A DNA stretch of 64,000 nt from Halopenitus persicus. Lineage in GTDB: Archaea; Halobacteriota; Halobacteria; Halobacteriales; Haloferacaceae. Below are positions 8,183 through 16,852 of this stretch, one piece after another. The translations under genes and the position numbers were made by a program. The notes beneath the pieces were generated by a model, which did no database searches, was not told the origin of the DNA, and worked only from the letters and a program-made list of their open reading frames with translations. The stretch covers positions 1 to 64,000 of the forward strand of contig NZ_FNPC01000012.1 of the NCBI RefSeq assembly GCF_900107205.1, in the 5' to 3' direction. Within the stretch, counting starts at the first letter, position 1, and each line of letters starts with the position of its first letter.

Positions 8183-9547
8183 TTAGATGATGCCGCCAAT
8201 CACGAGGAGGCCGACAACGATCAGCAGCGTCGCGACCACGCTTCCCACAGCCAGCAGCTTATTCTCCATCGCCTTCTCGTGGAGGGGCATCTCGGCATAC
8301 TCCTCGCGGAACGCGTCGAGATTCTTCTCGTCGTAGAAGTACTTCGTCTTCAGCGCGAACCGTTCGGTCACTGCACAGCCTGTACAGACCGGTTCCCCTT
8401 CGAGCCGTTCGGTCTTGATGTGGCTGTCGCAGGCGATCGCCCCGCAGTTCGGACAGTAGGTGTAGGTCTCGTCGATGCCGCTCGTCTCGCAGTGGACGCA
8501 CTGATGAATCCCGTCCTCCAGAGTGACCCGTGAGGGGCCAGCAGCATAGTATTCGTACGGATACGAATACTCCTGTATCTCCGTTGTCTGCCGAACCTCA
8601 GGTAGATACACCGGCTCAATCGATTGCACTGATATGTCCGAGAGATTCGGTTCACACGTCTTGTTGTAGGTGACGTTATTGTCGCCGGTGTAGGTCACCG
8701 TCGTCGTGTGGTAGTCCTGAAGGCGGTCAACAGCCCACTCCTTGTACTCTGTTTGGGTCTGGCCGAACCGCCGTTCGTCGACGTCGTCGAATACTTCGGT
8801 AAACTGCCCGGTATCGAGGGGAACCGTCGCGTGGAAGTTCTTGGTGACTAGCGTCGCGACATCGTCGTCGGCCACCTTCGGATGGCCGCGTTCAGCGTGG
8901 ACAACGAACTGTGTGCGGTCGTTGATCCGGTGGATGACGCCGACCGACGTTTCGAAGACGGCATTGGTATCAGCGGTGATCGCAACTACCGGGCGGAACG
9001 TCACCTGCGAGTATGGCGTCGGAACGTCACCTGCGTCGATGTTTTCGATGTCGCGGAACGCCTCCGCGACCGGGGCGTCGACGTCGGCCGCCGGGTCGTA
9101 GGGGCGTAGCGTTTCGTCGCAAAGGATCTCAATACGTCCGTTGTAAAGATCGAGACCGATCTCGTCGGCGATCTCCCGGAGGTCCTCGCCGTCGAGCAAC
9201 TCGATGGGATGCGGGTCGTCGTTTTGCTGGAGCCGCTGGGCGTACTCCTGGGCAGGATTTGTAAATCGGCCAGTAGTAACGACCATACCTCGTTTTGGCC
9301 CGTCGAAGTCGAACGTTGCGATGGCCGAATGAAGCTTCTGGACAACCGGCCGACCGACCGTCCCAGTGTGTTTACACTCGACGATGATCGCTCGTCGCGT
9401 CCCGTCGACGACTTCCTCCATAATGACGTCGCGTCCTTCGTCAGCCGTGCGCGCGGCCTGTCGGACGTTCTCGTAGCCGAGGTTGCGGAACACGTCCTCC
9501 ATCAGGTCCTCGAACTCGAACCCGGAGAGATCGTCCAGTACAGCCAT
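8183..9547 (-). CDS. Mrr-type restriction endonuclease-fold protein with zinc ribbon and C-terminal membrane helix
   Basis: 454 residues from ATG 9545-9547 (MAVLDDLSGFEFEDLMEDVF); 19 codons further upstream look spurious. The N-terminal 130 residues are an Mrr_cat domain of the PD-(D/E)xK fold: Asp40 in EGRDVI, Glu57-x-Lys59 in IVECKH, and VVQKLHSA. After a long central region comes a zinc ribbon with CxxC pairs (CVHC, CPNC, CTGC) and a last hydrophobic segment of about 23 residues. The membrane anchor on a nuclease-like protein is unusual. A related gene enters at the right edge of the window with the same tail (EMPFHEKAVEN). It stands alone, with no methylase nearby, so modified DNA restriction or DNA quality control are the likeliest roles. 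Confidence 0.85.
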   Translation of the reverse strand: MAVLDDLSGFEFEDLMEDVFRNLGYENVRQAARTADEGRDVIMEEVVDGTRRAIIVECKHTGTVGRPVVQKLHSAIATFDFDGPKRGMVVTTGRFTNPAQEYAQRLQQNDDPHPIELLDGEDLREIADEIGLDLYNGRIEILCDETLRPYDPAADVDAPVAEAFRDIENIDAGDVPTPYSQVTFRPVVAITADTNAVFETSVGVIHRINDRTQFVVHAERGHPKVADDDVATLVTKNFHATVPLDTGQFTEVFDDVDERRFGQTQTEYKEWAVDRLQDYHTTTVTYTGDNNVTYNKTCEPNLSDISVQSIEPVYLPEVRQTTEIQEYSYPYEYYAAGPSRVTLEDGIHQCVHCETSGIDETYTYCPNCGAIACDSHIKTERLEGEPVCTGCAVTERFALKTKYFYDEKNLDAFREEYAEMPLHEKAMENKLLAVGSVVATLLIVVGLLVIGGII

Positions 9548-9739
9548 CCGAATATCCGGGACATATCTTGCTAGAACCAAATGCGTTGCTGACTTCGGCA
9601 ACAAAACCGCGATGACTGACCGCAGTTGTCAGTTCTCTACGCACCAATTCCGCGTCATATGGAGACCGTTAACGGACGATTGGCTGGTCGCAGCTGGGTT
9701 TGCACACCTCAAATCGATCCACCCGGGGAATCCGTGAGA

Positions 9740-10453
9740 TTAGTGGTCGTTCTGGACTTCTCCCGATGGTCGTTGGCTCCGGGACGTAACGACGTCCAAC
9801 CCGGGACTGTAGTAGTACACCGGATCCGCGTCTGGGCGAGCGAAGCCATCAGCCCGTGCCAGCGTATCAGTTTCAACGGTCGCATCGGCTGGATACAGGG
9901 TCCACGTATCGTGATCGACGTCAGTGAATCGGATGGAACCGTCGGGTGCTTCGGTATAGAAGCGATAACGCTCGACCAAGAACTCCGCCAGCGGGTCCTC
10001 AGGCGCTTCGAATGGTTCGCCAGTCGGCCAGTAGGTGGCTTCATATCGACCGGGTCGAGCACCGGGATGGCGTCGCCGGCTCTCAAACCGAACACGCCCG
10101 TCAGACATCGCTAGGGAGATCTGAGCGTAATAGTACGGGAGATGGTGGAACAAGCGGGCGCCGGTAACGCTTGCAAGTCCTTGCGCGTCAAGGCTGAAGA
10201 AGTAGACGCTCGGGACGCCATCCCGGATGACGTACGTCCGGACGTTTATCTCCGGGAGTCGAACGCCCAGCGATCGGGGGAAACCTTTCGGACGGACGGC
10301 AGTGTTCGTGAACGGGATTACCGAGAGCCACGCGTTCCCGTCGTGACGGTCCGAGCTAAGCGACTCGGGGAGATGGGCATCCATCACTTCCGGGTCGACT
10401 GGCCAACTCTCGAACAGCAGATGCCGCCAGCCCATCTCCAACGGGACGACCAT
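9740..10453 (-). CDS. DUF2071 (YqjF-like) family protein
   Basis: 237 residues, beginning MGWRHLLFESWPVDPEVM as usual for the DUF2071 family, with the family's central SVYFFSLDA and the arginine-rich FESRRRHPGARPGRYEATY. The fold is acetoacetate-decarboxylase-like in structure-solved members, but no reaction is established. It is monocistronic on the minus strand. Start: ATG 10453 or the second Met six codons later. No odd features. Confidence 0.85.
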   Translation of the reverse strand: MVVPLEMGWRHLLFESWPVDPEVMDAHLPESLSSDRHDGNAWLSVIPFTNTAVRPKGFPRSLGVRLPEINVRTYVIRDGVPSVYFFSLDAQGLASVTGARLFHHLPYYYAQISLAMSDGRVRFESRRRHPGARPGRYEATYWPTGEPFEAPEDPLAEFLVERYRFYTEAPDGSIRFTDVDHDTWTLYPADATVETDTLARADGFARPDADPVYYYSPGLDVVTSRSQRPSGEVQNDH

Positions 10454-10565
10454 ACAAGATGATTATGTACCTCGACAAAAAATCTCCTCACTTCCAATTT
10501 GACGGTGGTAACAAAGTCAGTCGTTGGGATATTGAGACGATATCCGAGGATGAGAATTAGCACCT

Positions 10566-10611
10566 GTTTAACCAACATTCGGAGGAGTTCACCTTCATCT
10601 GTTGGTTAACA
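10566..10611. repeat. Inverted repeat TTAACCAACA...TGTTGGTTAA, copy 1
   Basis: GTTTAACCAACA (10566-10577) faces TGTTGGTTAAC (10600-10610) across 22 bases. The same paired motif occurs at 44.6, 49.65 and 61.6 kb. It lies between the DUF2071 gene and the small membrane protein gene at 10743, so it could be an operator or a structured leader. Confidence 0.7.
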
Positions 10612-10742
10612 CCGTGGAAGCACGGTTTTGTAGAGAAGGTATGGGGCAGTCAAGCGGTCTCACGGTGTGAATTTAGTGAGTATAGTCAGTTGTGGTCAAT
10701 ACAGCCAGAACACTTACCGATTCTGCGAAGTGACGATACCTT

Positions 10743-11030
10743 ATGGATTGGCTCGGAAGTCCTGAACTCCAATTCGCTGCTTCCATCTTCGGCCTTGTAG
10801 TAGCAGGTATCGGCGGATACGGGTACTTTAGTGGTCGGATTTCGCGTTCGGGCCTCTCGTTCATATTGGTGGGGGTCGCCGCATTGCTCGCTTACGGTAT
10901 TACGGGTACAGCAACGGTTCTCTCGCTCCCAAAATTCGTGTCAGACCTCTTTGCCGGGCTCGCTGGAATATCGTTCATCGGGTTGTTCCTATACTGGGCA
11001 TACCGCCAAGAGGCAGAGACGGGCGATTAA
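10743..11030 (+). CDS. Small three-helix membrane protein
   Basis: 95 residues with three predicted membrane segments (about residues 9-30, 37-55 and 66-88) and a short acidic tail (RQEAETGD). Hydrophobic character and a clean ATG at 10743 support a real gene. It stands alone between an inverted repeat and an inverted-repeat-flanked unit. No family was recognised. Confidence 0.65.
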   Translation: MDWLGSPELQFAASIFGLVVAGIGGYGYFSGRISRSGLSFILVGVAALLAYGITGTATVLSLPKFVSDLFAGLAGISFIGLFLYWAYRQEAETGD

Positions 11031-11087
11031 TTCGTACTCATTAGAACGGGAACCGTATGAGAATATATCCGAAAAATAGGATTTCAA

Positions 11088-11456
11088 GGCTCTGTCGAAA
11101 TCCTATTCTTCAGGCAGATCTCAACTGAAACAGTCGGTCGCTGAGGAGTGCAAATCTATCTATCCGCCAGTTGCAAATCAGAGTCGCTGATAAAGTTTCC
11201 AGCCAACTGCGATGACGACACAGACGATCCCGATGACAAGCGGGAGAACTCCATTAGTCTCCCCAAATCGCCAGTCAAATACGACGTATCCAACGAGAGC
11301 AATGAGAGCAACAAGTGCGCCGATATACTGGAGTGGTTTTGCCTGTGAAGGCCGACCCGGCATATCACGTACTTCTCTCCCTTTTAGTAAGTAGTTTACC
11401 TGTACTGACCGGAGCTGGTTCAGAACGTATCTCCTACTGAGGATTTCAACAAAGCC
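11088..11456. repeat. Segment of about 370 bp flanked by imperfect IS-like inverted ends
   Basis: GGCTCTGTCGAAATCC at 11088-11103 faces GGATTTCAACAAAGCC at 11441-11456, which is its near reverse complement. Similar solo ends lie near 1314 (GGATTTCAACAGATCC) and 3848 (GGCTCTGCTGAAATCA). The enclosed DNA carries one 61-codon gene. It could be a non-autonomous element; no target duplication was identified. Confidence 0.4.
11178..11363 (-). CDS. Small two-helix membrane protein
   Basis: 61 residues from ATG 11361-11363: a short basic N-terminus (MPGRPSQAKPLQ), then two membrane segments separated by DWRFGETNG. The longer frame upstream of this Met is not protein-like. Such short haloarchaeal membrane proteins are common and uncharacterised. 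It lies entirely inside the inverted-repeat-flanked segment 11088-11456. Confidence 0.65.
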   Translation of the reverse strand: MPGRPSQAKPLQYIGALVALIALVGYVVFDWRFGETNGVLPLVIGIVCVVIAVGWKLYQRL

Positions 11457-11777
11457 AACTTCAACAGAGTCGGTCAAGAAACTGTTCCCCGATCGGAACA
11501 TCCAGCACGATCTGATTCGCAACACTCTCACGAGCGAGTGACGGCACCTGTTTTGGCTCCGAAGAAACTGATGACCTCACCGTCCGGTAGGCTATCAAAT
11601 GGAGATATCACTCGTGGTCGACGCTCCTAACGACGTTGAACGGTTCAACGAGTTCCACAAGCACTTCATCACGGTCAGCTGCCCGACGAAACACGGACAC
11701 ACCTGCGATCGGTGATATTTTTCTGCGCCGCGATGGGCGCGGCGCGTTCTGAACTGAAAGAATCGCCGTGATACGGT

Positions 11778-12175
11778 TTGGAGAACACGATGTCTACGAC
11801 TAGTGACTCGTCGGTCTCCTTCAGCCAGACCGACACGCGATCCGACGAGATGCACAGTACTATCGAACAGTGGATCGACGAGCTCGTCGCCGGCGTCGAC
11901 GACGCGCAGGCCAGCGAAGAGTTCCAGGAATGGCTTGATGTTCAAAGTCGCTTCCACGATTACTCGTATCGGAACACGCTCCTCATCAAGCGCCAATATC
12001 CAGAAGCGACGAAGGTAGCAGGCTACCGAACGTGGCAAGAGGAGTTCGATCGACACGTCCAGGAAGGCGAATCCGCCATCTGGATCTGGGCACCCATCAT
12101 CACGAAACAGTGTCCAGAGTGTGGGAATTCGAGGAGCTACCACGAAAGCAGCGACTGCAATGACCAAACACCGCG
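11778..12175 (+). pseudogene. ArdC-like antirestriction protein, 5' part (interrupted by IS)
   Basis: Codons 1-133 of an ArdC-like protein. The N-terminal ArdC ssDNA-binding domain is clear: IEQWIDELVAGVDDAQAS, FHDYSYRNTLLIKRQYP, and VAGYRTWQEEF, then a zinc-type CPECG. At 12176 the reading frame runs into a TnpB element and ends 34 codons later in IS sequence. Joining base 12175 to 13707 restores an open frame across the junction (Thr-Pro-Arg-Glu-Glu-Trp) into the metallopeptidase half at 13708-14250, giving a protein of about 314 residues. ArdC proteins protect incoming plasmid DNA from restriction. A second Met four codons on (11790) may be the true start. Confidence 0.85.
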
Positions 12176-13706
12176 TAAACTACCCTACTCTACTCCCTCG
12201 GCGCTTCGCGCCTCGGTCCTTGAGGGGAGGGCTTTGATGTGGACTCCCGGCAATCAGTCGTCAGCAATAGGCTGGTGACTCTTGCCGTTCAACGTCACCA
12301 GAACGCAAAGCGTTCTGGTTGGCTCACGAGAGCTCTGCTCTTGTGAACGTCCCACCATTCACACGCACGTCTACTAGTGCGTCTCCGCCCCCCGACGTGG
12401 GCGAGGAACGGAGTCTGTGTGTCCGTTTCCGGGCGTACCGTATCTCGATGTTCTTTGCGGCGTTGTAATCCGCGTTCACCTCATACCCGCACTTTTGGCA
12501 CTCGAAGTGTTCCCCGTGGCGGTTGTCCTCGTGCGTGAACCCACAGTCTGTCCGTGAACACCGTTGTGACGTGTGGTTCGGCTCAACTTGCTTCACGGAG
12601 ACGTCCTGTTCAGGGGCCTTGTAGGAAACGTACTCGTACAGGCGTCGGAACGCCCAAACGTGGTGCCATTTCGCCTGCGGAAGCCGCTCTCGAATGTCGG
12701 TCAAGTCCTCGAACGCGATCACATCGCAATCGTGTTCGACGGCTTCCGTGACGAGTTCGTTAGCAACGGTATGGATGTACTGTTTCCGCCATGCTTCTTC
12801 CCGTTTCCCGAGTCGAAGCAAGGCGTTGTGCGCGGCTTGTGTCCCTCGTTGTTGCATCTCACCACGCCGTTTCTCGAACTCACGACACCAATGGTCATAC
12901 TCGTCACCCTGCCAGAACGTGCCGGTCGATGAGACGGCGAGATTGTTGACGCCGAGGTCGATACCGAGGACCGTTTGATCGGGGTGCCCGGTATCTGCAG
13001 GAACCTCTGCGTCGTCACCGCCAGTCCGCCGGGTCGAAATATTGAGGTAAAACTCGTCAGTCGCCTCATCGTACCGTAGAGTACTCTCGCGGAACTCGTA
13101 GTCCTCGGAGAGAACATACTGCTCATAGGGCGTCGGGCTGTCTCCCGGCAGAACGAACGAGGGTTCAACCCGCCCCTCAACAGTGGCCAGCGATACCCTG
13201 TTTCGGTAGATGGTTGCGCTCCGCGCGTCGTAGTCCATTGTTTCGGCGGTGAACGTGGGACATGAGACGCGCTGTCCCTTTTTCCATCGCTCGACAACGC
13301 CCTTGATGGCTTCGACGGCTCGACGAATCGCGGCTTGGACGAGTTGTGCCTGTAACTCCGTTTCCTCTCGGAGTTCGGAGTAGAGTGCGTCGCGGACCTG
13401 TCGCTTGTTAGTCTTGCACTCGGTGTATGTTGCTTCGGACCAACAGTAGTCAGCAGTTCGGTTCGCGCAGTGCAGGTATTGATCGGCGGTTCGGTGGAGT
13501 GCGTCGCGTTGCTCGTCGGAAACGGCGAGTTTCACGACGGCGGTTCGACGCACGTCCATACTTCAGAGAGTATCTTACGGTATTTATACGTTCGGGAGTC
13601 GGCTGGTCGCAGTCTGTCGGTTGTGTCGTCCCATATCGGATTCCTCCCCGACCTACTTGCTCACTGCGTTCGCTCCTTGAGGTCGGGGGCTCCACCTCGA
13701 ATTTGC
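12176..13706 (-). mobile_element. IS200/IS605-family (IS1341-type) element with tnpB only
   Basis: 1531 bp. The ends were placed by comparison with the related element at 28210-29681: both start TAAACTAC on the left and end in a stretch GGCTCCACCTCGAATT...GC on the right, and both abut TGAA on the + strand (TTCA 5' of the element on the minus strand). Subterminal hairpins (CCCTCGGCGCTTCGCGCCTCGG at the 12.2 kb end, GACCTACTTG...CTTGAGGTCGG at the 13.65 kb end) are typical. There is no tnpA, so movement would need a Y1 transposase in trans. It sits inside the ardC-like gene without target duplication. Confidence 0.85.
12324..13559 (-). CDS. tnpB: TnpB RNA-guided nuclease (IS1341-type)
   Basis: 411 residues. 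The RuvC-like catalytic triad is intact: Asp in GIDLGVNNLA, Glu in VIAFEDLTD, Asp in NADYNAAKNI. A zinc finger with CSRTDCGF and CQKCGYE precedes the last acidic residue, and the N-terminal helical part is of normal length. TnpB cleaves DNA guided by an RNA made from the element's right end. Here that end lies at about 12176-12330, and the guide would be read from the ardC sequence just outside (12156-12175), so it matches the empty ardC site. Very similar to the TnpB at 28288-29532. Confidence 0.92.
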   Translation of the reverse strand: MDVRRTAVVKLAVSDEQRDALHRTADQYLHCANRTADYCWSEATYTECKTNKRQVRDALYSELREETELQAQLVQAAIRRAVEAIKGVVERWKKGQRVSCPTFTAETMDYDARSATIYRNRVSLATVEGRVEPSFVLPGDSPTPYEQYVLSEDYEFRESTLRYDEATDEFYLNISTRRTGGDDAEVPADTGHPDQTVLGIDLGVNNLAVSSTGTFWQGDEYDHWCREFEKRRGEMQQRGTQAAHNALLRLGKREEAWRKQYIHTVANELVTEAVEHDCDVIAFEDLTDIRERLPQAKWHHVWAFRRLYEYVSYKAPEQDVSVKQVEPNHTSQRCSRTDCGFTHEDNRHGEHFECQKCGYEVNADYNAAKNIEIRYARKRTHRLRSSPTSGGGDALVDVRVNGGTFTRAELS

Positions 13707-13707
13707 T

Positions 13708-14250
13708 GAAGAGTGGTCGACGGGACTTGTTGGATTCAAACCTGTCCCGGTATTCGACGTCTCACAAACTGAAGGGGAACCTCTTCCAGAACTCGATACG
13801 GAAGCAACCGGCGACATCGGCGATCTCGTCGTTCAACTATCGGCAGTCGCCGACAAGCTTGGAGTGACGGCTCAGATCGTTCCCGAGGAGGACTGGTCGT
13901 ATGGCGAAGTCTTGGGCATTTGCGAACATACAGGCTTCGGCGATACCCGGGCCGTTGTCGAAGTTCGTGATCGGGAGAATGACGCCGACCTCGCGCAGAC
14001 ACTAATTCACGAGTATGCGCACGCTCTGCTCCACTCCGACGTCGACGACGAGATCGATCGGCCGAAACGGGAAGTCGAGGCTGAAGCCGTCGCGTACATC
14101 GTTGGTCGATACTGCGGGATCGATACGAGCGGCTCGTCGTTATACCTAGCCGCGTGGATATCAGACGATACAGAGGTAATTCGGGATCGGCTCAGTCGGA
14201 TCAGTGATACGGCAGAAGAGATTATTAGCGTGTTCGAAGAAGATTCCTGA
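13708..14250 (+). pseudogene. ArdC-like antirestriction protein, 3' part (metallopeptidase domain)
   Basis: Codons after the IS insertion: EEWSTGLVGFKPVPVFDVSQ, the conserved junction of ArdC and its peptidase, and then the gluzincin motif HEYAHALLHS with a downstream Glu (EVEAEAVAY) as the third zinc ligand. Without the 5' half there is no start codon near 13708; an internal ATG is lacking until deep in the domain, although GTG 13864 could start a peptidase-only fragment. The sequence itself shows no other lesion, so the gene was probably active until the IS arrived. Confidence 0.85.
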
Positions 14251-14385
14251 GCCGATAGCCACCGGTAGATTGTGGTCTCCAGACTGGCTGCTCCTATCTG
14301 TGATTATTCAGAGATGGGGGGAAAGATACAAAATAATAGCTGGTCAAAAACGACATATGAACAATTCTGCTAGTGTGGTGTCATA

Positions 14386-14856
14386 ATGATGCTTGACCTA
14401 GATGACAGTGAGGAACATATGTTTCACCACGGTGCGACGGGGTACGGCGTGGAAGTGTACGGTGGAACTCCGAACCAGCGTGAAGCAGTATTCAGAAAGC
14501 AGTTTGATGAGCCGATCGTTGTCGTCGATGGTCGCAATGCAGACAGTTCAGAAGACATCGTGAAGGCCGCCCTGTTGGCGATGGGGACCGACGAAGAAGA
14601 CATCGAGAAGATGTACAGCGTCGGTGGGAGAGAGTTACGCCGGGCACTTGACGAAACCGAGAGCAACTTTGTGATTCTAGAATTTGACTCATTGGCGAAG
14701 GACGTACAGACAAGCGTCGCACAGATGATGAAAGGAGTAGCTGAGCAACTCAGCTCCGATGATGTGATGTTAGGATATGCTTGCAACGAGGGGGGTGCTG
14801 TAGTTAACGCTGAATTTGATCTGTCTGCACGGGTGCGTAGTTGGGAGCTAGAGTGA
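14386..14856 (+). CDS. Conserved hypothetical protein, 156 residues
   Basis: Acidic soluble protein beginning MMLDLDDSEEHMFHHGATGYG. The middle (EPIVVVDGRNADSSEDIV, FVILEFDSLAKDVQTSVAQM) looks like alternating beta strands and helices, reminiscent of the core of P-loop or AAA-type domains but without a Walker A motif. No family was recognised. It lies downstream of the ardC remnant and is convergent with the membrane protein gene at 14904. Two adjacent ATG codons may start it. Confidence 0.6.
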   Translation: MMLDLDDSEEHMFHHGATGYGVEVYGGTPNQREAVFRKQFDEPIVVVDGRNADSSEDIVKAALLAMGTDEEDIEKMYSVGGRELRRALDETESNFVILEFDSLAKDVQTSVAQMMKGVAEQLSSDDVMLGYACNEGGAVVNAEFDLSARVRSWELE

Positions 14857-14903
14857 ATTATTTCGTCCCCGTGCGTGGAAGATTTAATTTCCGAGATCGG
14901 TCC

Positions 14904-15767
14904 TCATATCGGTCCGAAGGGAAGGAAAAGTCCGAGGACGGCCGTTAACCCAAGCGCCGCGACGAAGAGATCGATCACCCACCGAAGTAGCCAGTCGCGT
15001 GCTCGTGTCCCCTCAGGTCGAAGACCGAACCGGACCGAGAAGTGCCGAACGATCACGACCCAGGTGACGAGCACAAACCCAAATAGAAATGGCCACACGT
15101 CGATCCCAAGTCGGAACTGCACGACGTAGATCGGGAGCACACCGATCAAAACTGGTGTTACTACGATCCGAACTACTGTACGGAGTGATCGGTGTTGCGG
15201 CGTCGGACGGTCACCAGGTGCTAGTTCGGGAACCGACACGCCACAGGACCGAAAGCAGGCAGCGATTTCGCGAAGCTGTCCGCGCGGTATGAGTAGCCCT
15301 TCCGGCTTTGTGAGGGTGTATGAGCCGTAGCGGAGTCGAGCGGCAACGATCGGCCCGAGCGAAATCAATCGAAGGGAGTCTATCCCATCAAGGTCGATGG
15401 TCCGTTCGTCAGTACCGGTCGCCGCTGCGAACTGTTCAGTCTCGGGATCGTCGAACTCGGTTTCGATCGTCAGGGTGCAATCCGTGGAATCGAGCTGGTA
15501 GTGGTTTGTTTTGAACCCCGCGCTCGAAAACCATACCATCAACCATAGACACGCACAGACGATCACATACGCAACGGCTGCCCAAGAGCCAAAGACAGCT
15601 ATCGAACCGAGGACCGCAAACGGGAACACGACGAATAAGCCGACCCAGGCCACCGGATGCATCGTGACGATGAACGCCATCATCCGGTGAGGAAGCCGAC
15701 GAATGCCGTGTAGATTCGTCTCCCAGCTACGGCTGGAATCTGTTCGTACAGTGCTTGTGGAGGGCAT
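14904..15767 (-). CDS. Membrane protein with PH-like central region
   Basis: 287 residues: two membrane segments near residues 36-85, a soluble central part of about 110 residues with beta-rich sequence (YQLDSTDCTLTIETEF, YGSYTLTKPEGLLIPRGQL), and two or three more membrane segments from residue 200. The same architecture is found in the upstream neighbour at 15869, so the two look like distant paralogues. No catalytic motif. They lie beside a CPBP protease gene in the same direction, which may mean a shared function. Assignment to a family was not possible. Confidence 0.7.
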   Translation of the reverse strand: MPSTSTVRTDSSRSWETNLHGIRRLPHRMMAFIVTMHPVAWVGLFVVFPFAVLGSIAVFGSWAAVAYVIVCACLWLMVWFSSAGFKTNHYQLDSTDCTLTIETEFDDPETEQFAAATGTDERTIDLDGIDSLRLISLGPIVAARLRYGSYTLTKPEGLLIPRGQLREIAACFRSCGVSVPELAPGDRPTPQHRSLRTVVRIVVTPVLIGVLPIYVVQFRLGIDVWPFLFGFVLVTWVVIVRHFSVRFGLRPEGTRARDWLLRWVIDLFVAALGLTAVLGLFLPFGPI

Positions 15768-15868
15768 ATTGAATTACTTACGAGACGTAAGTTAGAACTG
15801 ATGGTGCCCTACCCTGCTGTTCCAGAGTCACTTCGGCTGCGGATGATTCATAGATCCTTCCGAGATGG

Positions 15869-16708
15869 TCAAGCACTGTATGCGTACCAGAGTAGTATCA
15901 GCCCGAAAAGTCCGAACATCGCCCCTGCGTACAACGCGACAACCTGTCCATCCCCCGGCGGAACAATCAGCCAAAGAAGTGGGCCCACAGCGATCAGACC
16001 GAGTCCGAACAGTCCGACGATGAGTCGTTCCGTTCGATCAATCGTCGAGTGTTCTCGTTTCGAAGCGTCTGGAGCCGTCTCAATCAGATTCGACACGACA
16101 TCTAAACAGCTGGATGGGAGGACGATAATACGGGGTGCAGTCGGAACGCCTCGCGTATATGAGAGCCAACAGAGTACAAACGTGTCTATGGAAACCACCC
16201 GAAATGCGCTGACTGCTTCAAGCGGTACCTCAGTATCGTCAATGACGAGCGTTCCCTCCGCCCGGTCAGCATACCCACTCGTCGGAAACGCTGCGGTGAG
16301 GACGACCGGCACCCAGCTGGCCATGAACACCGCGAACGGTGCCATAGGATGCAACTGCGTGCTTCCAAGAAGGACGAGTGCGCCAACGACGCTCCCGATG
16401 GCGAGCCCTCGCCACGAATAGCGGTTCCACAAGGAGTCAGTGACATTCGTATCGAGTAATGCCGGGAGATAGCGACGAGAAAGCAGCGCCAGTGCCGCGA
16501 AGGTGACGACCCCGACTGCACGAGCGAGGTCACCATCCAGCAACGCCGATCCGACTAACCAGAGTAACAACCCACCAGCCAGTATAGCGACACCACCGAA
16601 GATACTGGGACTCACATACGCGAGAGTCTGTAAGAGAAGAGAATCAGTCACGTCAAATTCCCATTTGATTGTGACGTCATCCGTGTCGGAAGTAGCCTGT
16701 ACCATCAT
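15869..16708 (-). CDS. Membrane protein, distant relative of the gene at 14904
   Basis: 279 residues with about four membrane segments in the first 160 residues, a central soluble stretch with EGTLVIDDTEVPLEAVSAF and PRIIVLPSSCLDVVSNLI, and two membrane segments at the end. The hydrophobic pattern matches the downstream gene. Start ATG at 16708 or 16705. The 100-bp spacer to the gene at 14904 and 144-bp spacer to the CPBP gene at 16853 allow separate transcripts. Function unknown. Confidence 0.7.
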   Translation of the reverse strand: MMVQATSDTDDVTIKWEFDVTDSLLLQTLAYVSPSIFGGVAILAGGLLLWLVGSALLDGDLARAVGVVTFAALALLSRRYLPALLDTNVTDSLWNRYSWRGLAIGSVVGALVLLGSTQLHPMAPFAVFMASWVPVVLTAAFPTSGYADRAEGTLVIDDTEVPLEAVSAFRVVSIDTFVLCWLSYTRGVPTAPRIIVLPSSCLDVVSNLIETAPDASKREHSTIDRTERLIVGLFGLGLIAVGPLLWLIVPPGDGQVVALYAGAMFGLFGLILLWYAYSA

Positions 16709-16852
16709 TTCACCGATGAGAATTCTGTTCGGGAATTATAGACACACTACCGATGAAAGACTTCGGATTAGCGACCAGCTGTTTCAGACGATATATACCT
16801 GAATCAGCGAATCCGGGCCGAACGACGTAGTCGAAGGATGGCATTCGTACGA

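Noticed and set aside
11595-11720. Short frame MEISLVVDAPNDVERFNEF upstream of the ardC-like gene
   Set aside because: 38 codons, possibly a relic, but no family could be recognised and nothing else supports it.
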